From assembly GCF_014842995.1 (NCBI RefSeq), contig NZ_JACYXL010000003.1, positions 248,001 through 312,000 on the forward strand: 64,000 nucleotides of DNA, written 5' to 3'. The notes under the pieces were generated by a model, which had not been told where the DNA came from, searched no databases, and was given only the letters and a program-made list of their open reading frames with translations. Positions 61,566 through 64,000 of the stretch are shown one piece after another (position 1 is the first letter of the stretch; each line of letters starts with the position of its first letter). Source of the DNA: Rhodanobacter sp. 7MK24. GTDB lineage: Bacteria > Pseudomonadota > Gammaproteobacteria > Xanthomonadales > Rhodanobacteraceae. The position numbers were made by a program, and so were the translations under genes.

Positions 61566-61612
61566 CCTGCTTTCGTGCATGCGGGAGCGTCGCCGCTTCC
61601 GCATGCATGGCG

Positions 61613-62878
61613 TTACCGCACGCGGCTCTGCGCGTGCCTGACCTGCCCTTCGCCACGCACCACGAAACGTTCGATGGTGAGGGCCTCCGCGCCCATCGGG
61701 CCGTAGGCGTGCAACCGCGTGGTGGAGATGCCGATCTCGGCACCCAGCCCCAGCTCGCCGCCGTCGCTGAAACGCGAGGAGGCGTTGACCATCACCACCG
61801 CCGAGCGCATCGCCTGCACGAAATGTTGCGCGGCGGCTTCGTCGCGGGTGGCGATGACCTCGGTGTGGTCGGAGCCGTAGCGGCGGATGTGCGCGATGGC
61901 CTCGTCCAAGCTGTCCACCGTGCGCACAGCCAGGATCAGGTCGAGGAACTCGGCGGCGTAGTCGTCCTCGATGGCGGGTTTCGCATCGGGCACCAGTTCG
62001 CACGTACGCGCATCACCGCGCAGTTCCACACCGCGTTCGCGCAACGTAAGCGCGGCGCGCTGCAGGAAATCGACCGCCACGTCGCGATGCACCAGCAGGG
62101 TCTCCAGCGCATTGCACACGCCGGGGCGCGAGGTCTTGCCGTCGACCAGCAGATCCAGCGCCAGGTCGAGGTCGGCCGCGCGGTCCACGTAGAGATGGCA
62201 GACACCCTTGTAGTGCTTGATGACCGGCACGCGCGCGTGCTCGGCGACGAAGCGGATCAATCCCTCGCCGCCACGCGGAATGGCGAGGTCGACGAGGTCG
62301 GCCAACTGCAGCAGCTCGACCATGGCCTCGCGGCGCAGGTCCTCCATCAGCGTCACCGCCGCCGTCGGCAGGCCATGCGCGCGCAAGGCATCGTGCAGGG
62401 CCGCGGCGATGGCGGTGTTGGAATGGATGGCCTCGGAACCGCCGCGCAGGATCACCGCATTGCCGGCCTTCAGGCACAGCGCCGCAGCATCGGCGGTGAC
62501 GTTGGGGCGTGCCTCGTAGATCATCGCCACCACGCCCAGCGGGATGCGCACGCGCTCCACCGCAAGACCGTTCGGGCGCGTCTCGCGACGCGTCACCTGG
62601 CCGACCGGGTCGGGCAGCTCGGCCACTTCGCGCAAGGCGTTGGCGATGGCCGCTACGCGCGCTTCGTCCAGCCGCAGGCGATCCAGCATCGCGCCCTGCA
62701 CGCCCTTGGCGGCGGCCTGCGCCATGTCCTGCGCGTTTGCGGCGAGCACATCGGCGGAACGGGCTTCCAGGGCAGCCGCCATGTCGCGCAGCAACGCCGC
62801 CTTGGTATCGGTGTCTAGCCCGGCCATCGCCGGCACCGCATCGCGGCAGGCCTGTGCCAGGGAACGTATCTCGCTCAT
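61613..62878 (-). CDS. proA: gamma-glutamyl phosphate reductase
   Basis: 421 residues, aldehyde dehydrogenase fold. Diagnostic segments: [54 protein letters not shown] and [19 protein letters not shown] with the catalytic Cys. It reduces gamma-glutamyl phosphate to glutamate semialdehyde in proline synthesis using NADPH. The ATG overlaps the proB stop by 4 nt (62875-62878), giving the order proB-proA. It is convergent with ggt, whose product glutamate is the substrate of the pathway. Confidence 0.95.
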   Translation of the reverse strand: MSEIRSLAQACRDAVPAMAGLDTDTKAALLRDMAAALEARSADVLAANAQDMAQAAAKGVQGAMLDRLRLDEARVAAIANALREVAELPDPVGQVTRRETRPNGLAVERVRIPLGVVAMIYEARPNVTADAAALCLKAGNAVILRGGSEAIHSNTAIAAALHDALRAHGLPTAAVTLMEDLRREAMVELLQLADLVDLAIPRGGEGLIRFVAEHARVPVIKHYKGVCHLYVDRAADLDLALDLLVDGKTSRPGVCNALETLLVHRDVAVDFLQRAALTLRERGVELRGDARTCELVPDAKPAIEDDYAAEFLDLILAVRTVDSLDEAIAHIRRYGSDHTEVIATRDEAAAQHFVQAMRSAVVMVNASSRFSDGGELGLGAEIGISTTRLHAYGPMGAEALTIERFVVRGEGQVRHAQSRVR

Positions 62879-64000
62879 ACCGTCATGCCTCCCGCGGTTT
62901 CAAGCGCGACGAGGTCGTCGCGGTGCACCACCTCGCTGCCGTAGCTGTAACCCAGCACCGCCTCGATGTCGCGGCTGTGCCTCCCGGCGAGCCGACGCAC
63001 TTCGCCCGCGGCGTATTGGCAAAGACCGCGCGCCACCGCCTTGCCGCCGGCATCCACGATCTCCACCAGGTCACCGCGCTGGAATTCGCCCTGCGCACCG
63101 GCGATGCCGCCCGGCAGCAGCGACGCGCGACCACCCGCCAGCGCGTGCGCCGCGCCGGCATCCACGCTGATGCACCCCGCTGCGGCCGGTGCGTGGCGCA
63201 GCCAGTATTTGCGTGCCTGCATGCGCGTCGCGGCGGCATCGATCAGGGTGCCGCGCAGGCGATCGCGGCCCAGCGCCTCCACCGTCACCGCATCGCGCCC
63301 GCCGAACAGCACGGTGGGGATGCCCGCAGCGGCAGCCTTGCTCGCCGCTTCCAATTTGGTGCGCATGCCGCCGGTACCGACCACGCTGCCGCTGCCCCCC
63401 GCCATCGCCAGCACCTCGGGCGTCAACGCCCCCACGCGGGCGATCGGTGCCGCCTGCGGATCGCGACGCGGATCGGCGCTGTACAGCGCATCGATGTCCG
63501 AGGCGATCAGCAGCAGGTCGGCATCGACCAGCGCCGCGACGATGGCGGCGAGATTGTCGTTGTCGCCGAGCTTCAGTTCGTCCACCGCCACCGTGTCGTT
63601 TTCGTTCACCACCGGCAGCACGTCCAGCGCCAGCAGTCCGCGCAGCGTGCTGCGCGCGTTGAGGTAGCGGCGGCGGTTGCGCAAGTCGTCGTGGGTGAGC
63701 AGCACCTGCGCCACCGGGCGCGCGGAAAGCGACTGCCACAAGGCGATCATCGGTGCCTGTCCCAGTGCAGCCAGCGCCTGCCGTGCCGCGAGGTCGCCCG
63801 CGGCCGGCGCATGCTCGCGCAACAGGGCACGCCCCGCGGCCACCGCGCCGGAGGACACCAGCACCACTTTCCGTCCTGCGACGTGGCTGGCGTTGATGAA
63901 ACCGGCAAGTGCCAAGGCATAGCGATCGGTCAAGCCGCCGCCGTCCGCGGCCAGCAGGTTGCTGCCGACCTTAAGCACGGCGCATCGCCAGCCGGGCAGC
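62875..64000 (-). CDS. proB: glutamate 5-kinase (N-terminus outside window)
   Basis: Amino acid kinase domain from [16 protein letters not shown] (about the normal fifteenth to thirtieth residues) through [32 protein letters not shown] and [29 protein letters not shown]-terminal PUA domain follows ([23 protein letters not shown] ... [15 protein letters not shown]). Reading stays open to 64000 ([12 protein letters not shown]), and related proteins have an N-terminal extension there, so the gene is truncated by the edge; GTG 63978 is not the start. It makes gamma-glutamyl phosphate from glutamate and ATP. Confidence 0.94.
   Translation of the reverse strand, partial: LPGWRCAVLKVGSNLLAADGGGLTDRYALALAGFINASHVAGRKVVLVSSGAVAAGRALLREHAPAAGDLAARQALAALGQAPMIALWQSLSARPVAQVLLTHDDLRNRRRYLNARSTLRGLLALDVLPVVNENDTVAVDELKLGDNDNLAAIVAALVDADLLLIASDIDALYSADPRRDPQAAPIARVGALTPEVLAMAGGSGSVVGTGGMRTKLEAASKAAAAGIPTVLFGGRDAVTVEALGRDRLRGTLIDAAATRMQARKYWLRHAPAAAGCISVDAGAAHALAGGRASLLPGGIAGAQGEFQRGDLVEIVDAGGKAVARGLCQYAAGEVRRLAGRHSRDIEAVLGYSYGSEVVHRDDLVALETAGGMTV

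Overview
The window is GC-rich (roughly two thirds G+C), densely coded bacterial chromosome. Its gene content points to the Rhodanobacteraceae/Xanthomonadaceae (gammaproteobacteria; Rhodanobacter, Dyella or Luteibacter-like). Signs of this are a feoA-feoB-Cys-rich protein operon, a leucine/isovaleryl-CoA (liu) catabolic set, an Oar-like TonB receptor next to a TPR-sulfotransferase, giant autotransporters, GTAG-type REP hairpins and kynureninase/ACMSD genes. This taxonomic call is inference from gene content only. I saw no rRNA, tRNA, CRISPR array, IS element or prophage.

Layout. 1-2.6 kb: the end of a DeoR-type regulator, a DoxX-like membrane protein and a sulfotransferase. 2.8-5.4 kb: a translationally coupled sensor kinase/LuxR-type response regulator, divergent from a 3,268-aa ESPR-type autotransporter (5.9-15.7 kb). 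A subtilisin-type autotransporter protease with a lipobox converges on that autotransporter. 19-36 kb: thiolase, a small lipoprotein, then the leucine-catabolic genes liuB ... liuC-liuD-liuE and a 3-hydroxyacyl-CoA dehydrogenase. Inside this set, between liuB and liuC, lie an Hsp70 of the HscC type with two membrane-anchored J-domain paralogues, and the Fur-controlled feoA-feoB operon. 35.7-43 kb: EfpL, DinB-like, FUSC transporter, an unknown protein, and a receptor-like Ser/Thr kinase coupled to an ECF sigma factor. 43-46 kb: ACMSD and kynureninase (tryptophan/kynurenine degradation). 46-48 kb: an M50-like membrane metalloprotease and a hemerythrin.

The most interesting region is 48-61.6 kb. 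A LysR-type regulator is divergent from dgcN-gltS (D-glutamate N-acetyltransferase family, glutamate/Na+ symporter). Next come an M61 peptidase divergent from a TonB receptor, a TPR-sulfotransferase, and a gamma-glutamyltranspeptidase. Three of these transcription units (dgcN, the TonB receptor and ggt) are preceded by the same promoter module: a 15-bp dyad of T-N11-A type, exactly 13 bp, an identical 11-mer CTTTTCATTGG, exactly 21 bp, and a TAYGCT -10. In dgcN and ggt the dyad is centred near -65, the classical LysR recognition position. I read this as one co-regulated system for scavenging gamma-glutamyl compounds and (D-)glutamate. The window ends in proA and a truncated proB, which draw on glutamate.

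Two other points stand out. First, the HscC chaperone locus has J domains that lack the HPD histidine, and a preserved stop/start junction copied together with the J domain. Second, TTG starts overlapping an upstream TGA (TTGA) recur three times in the window.
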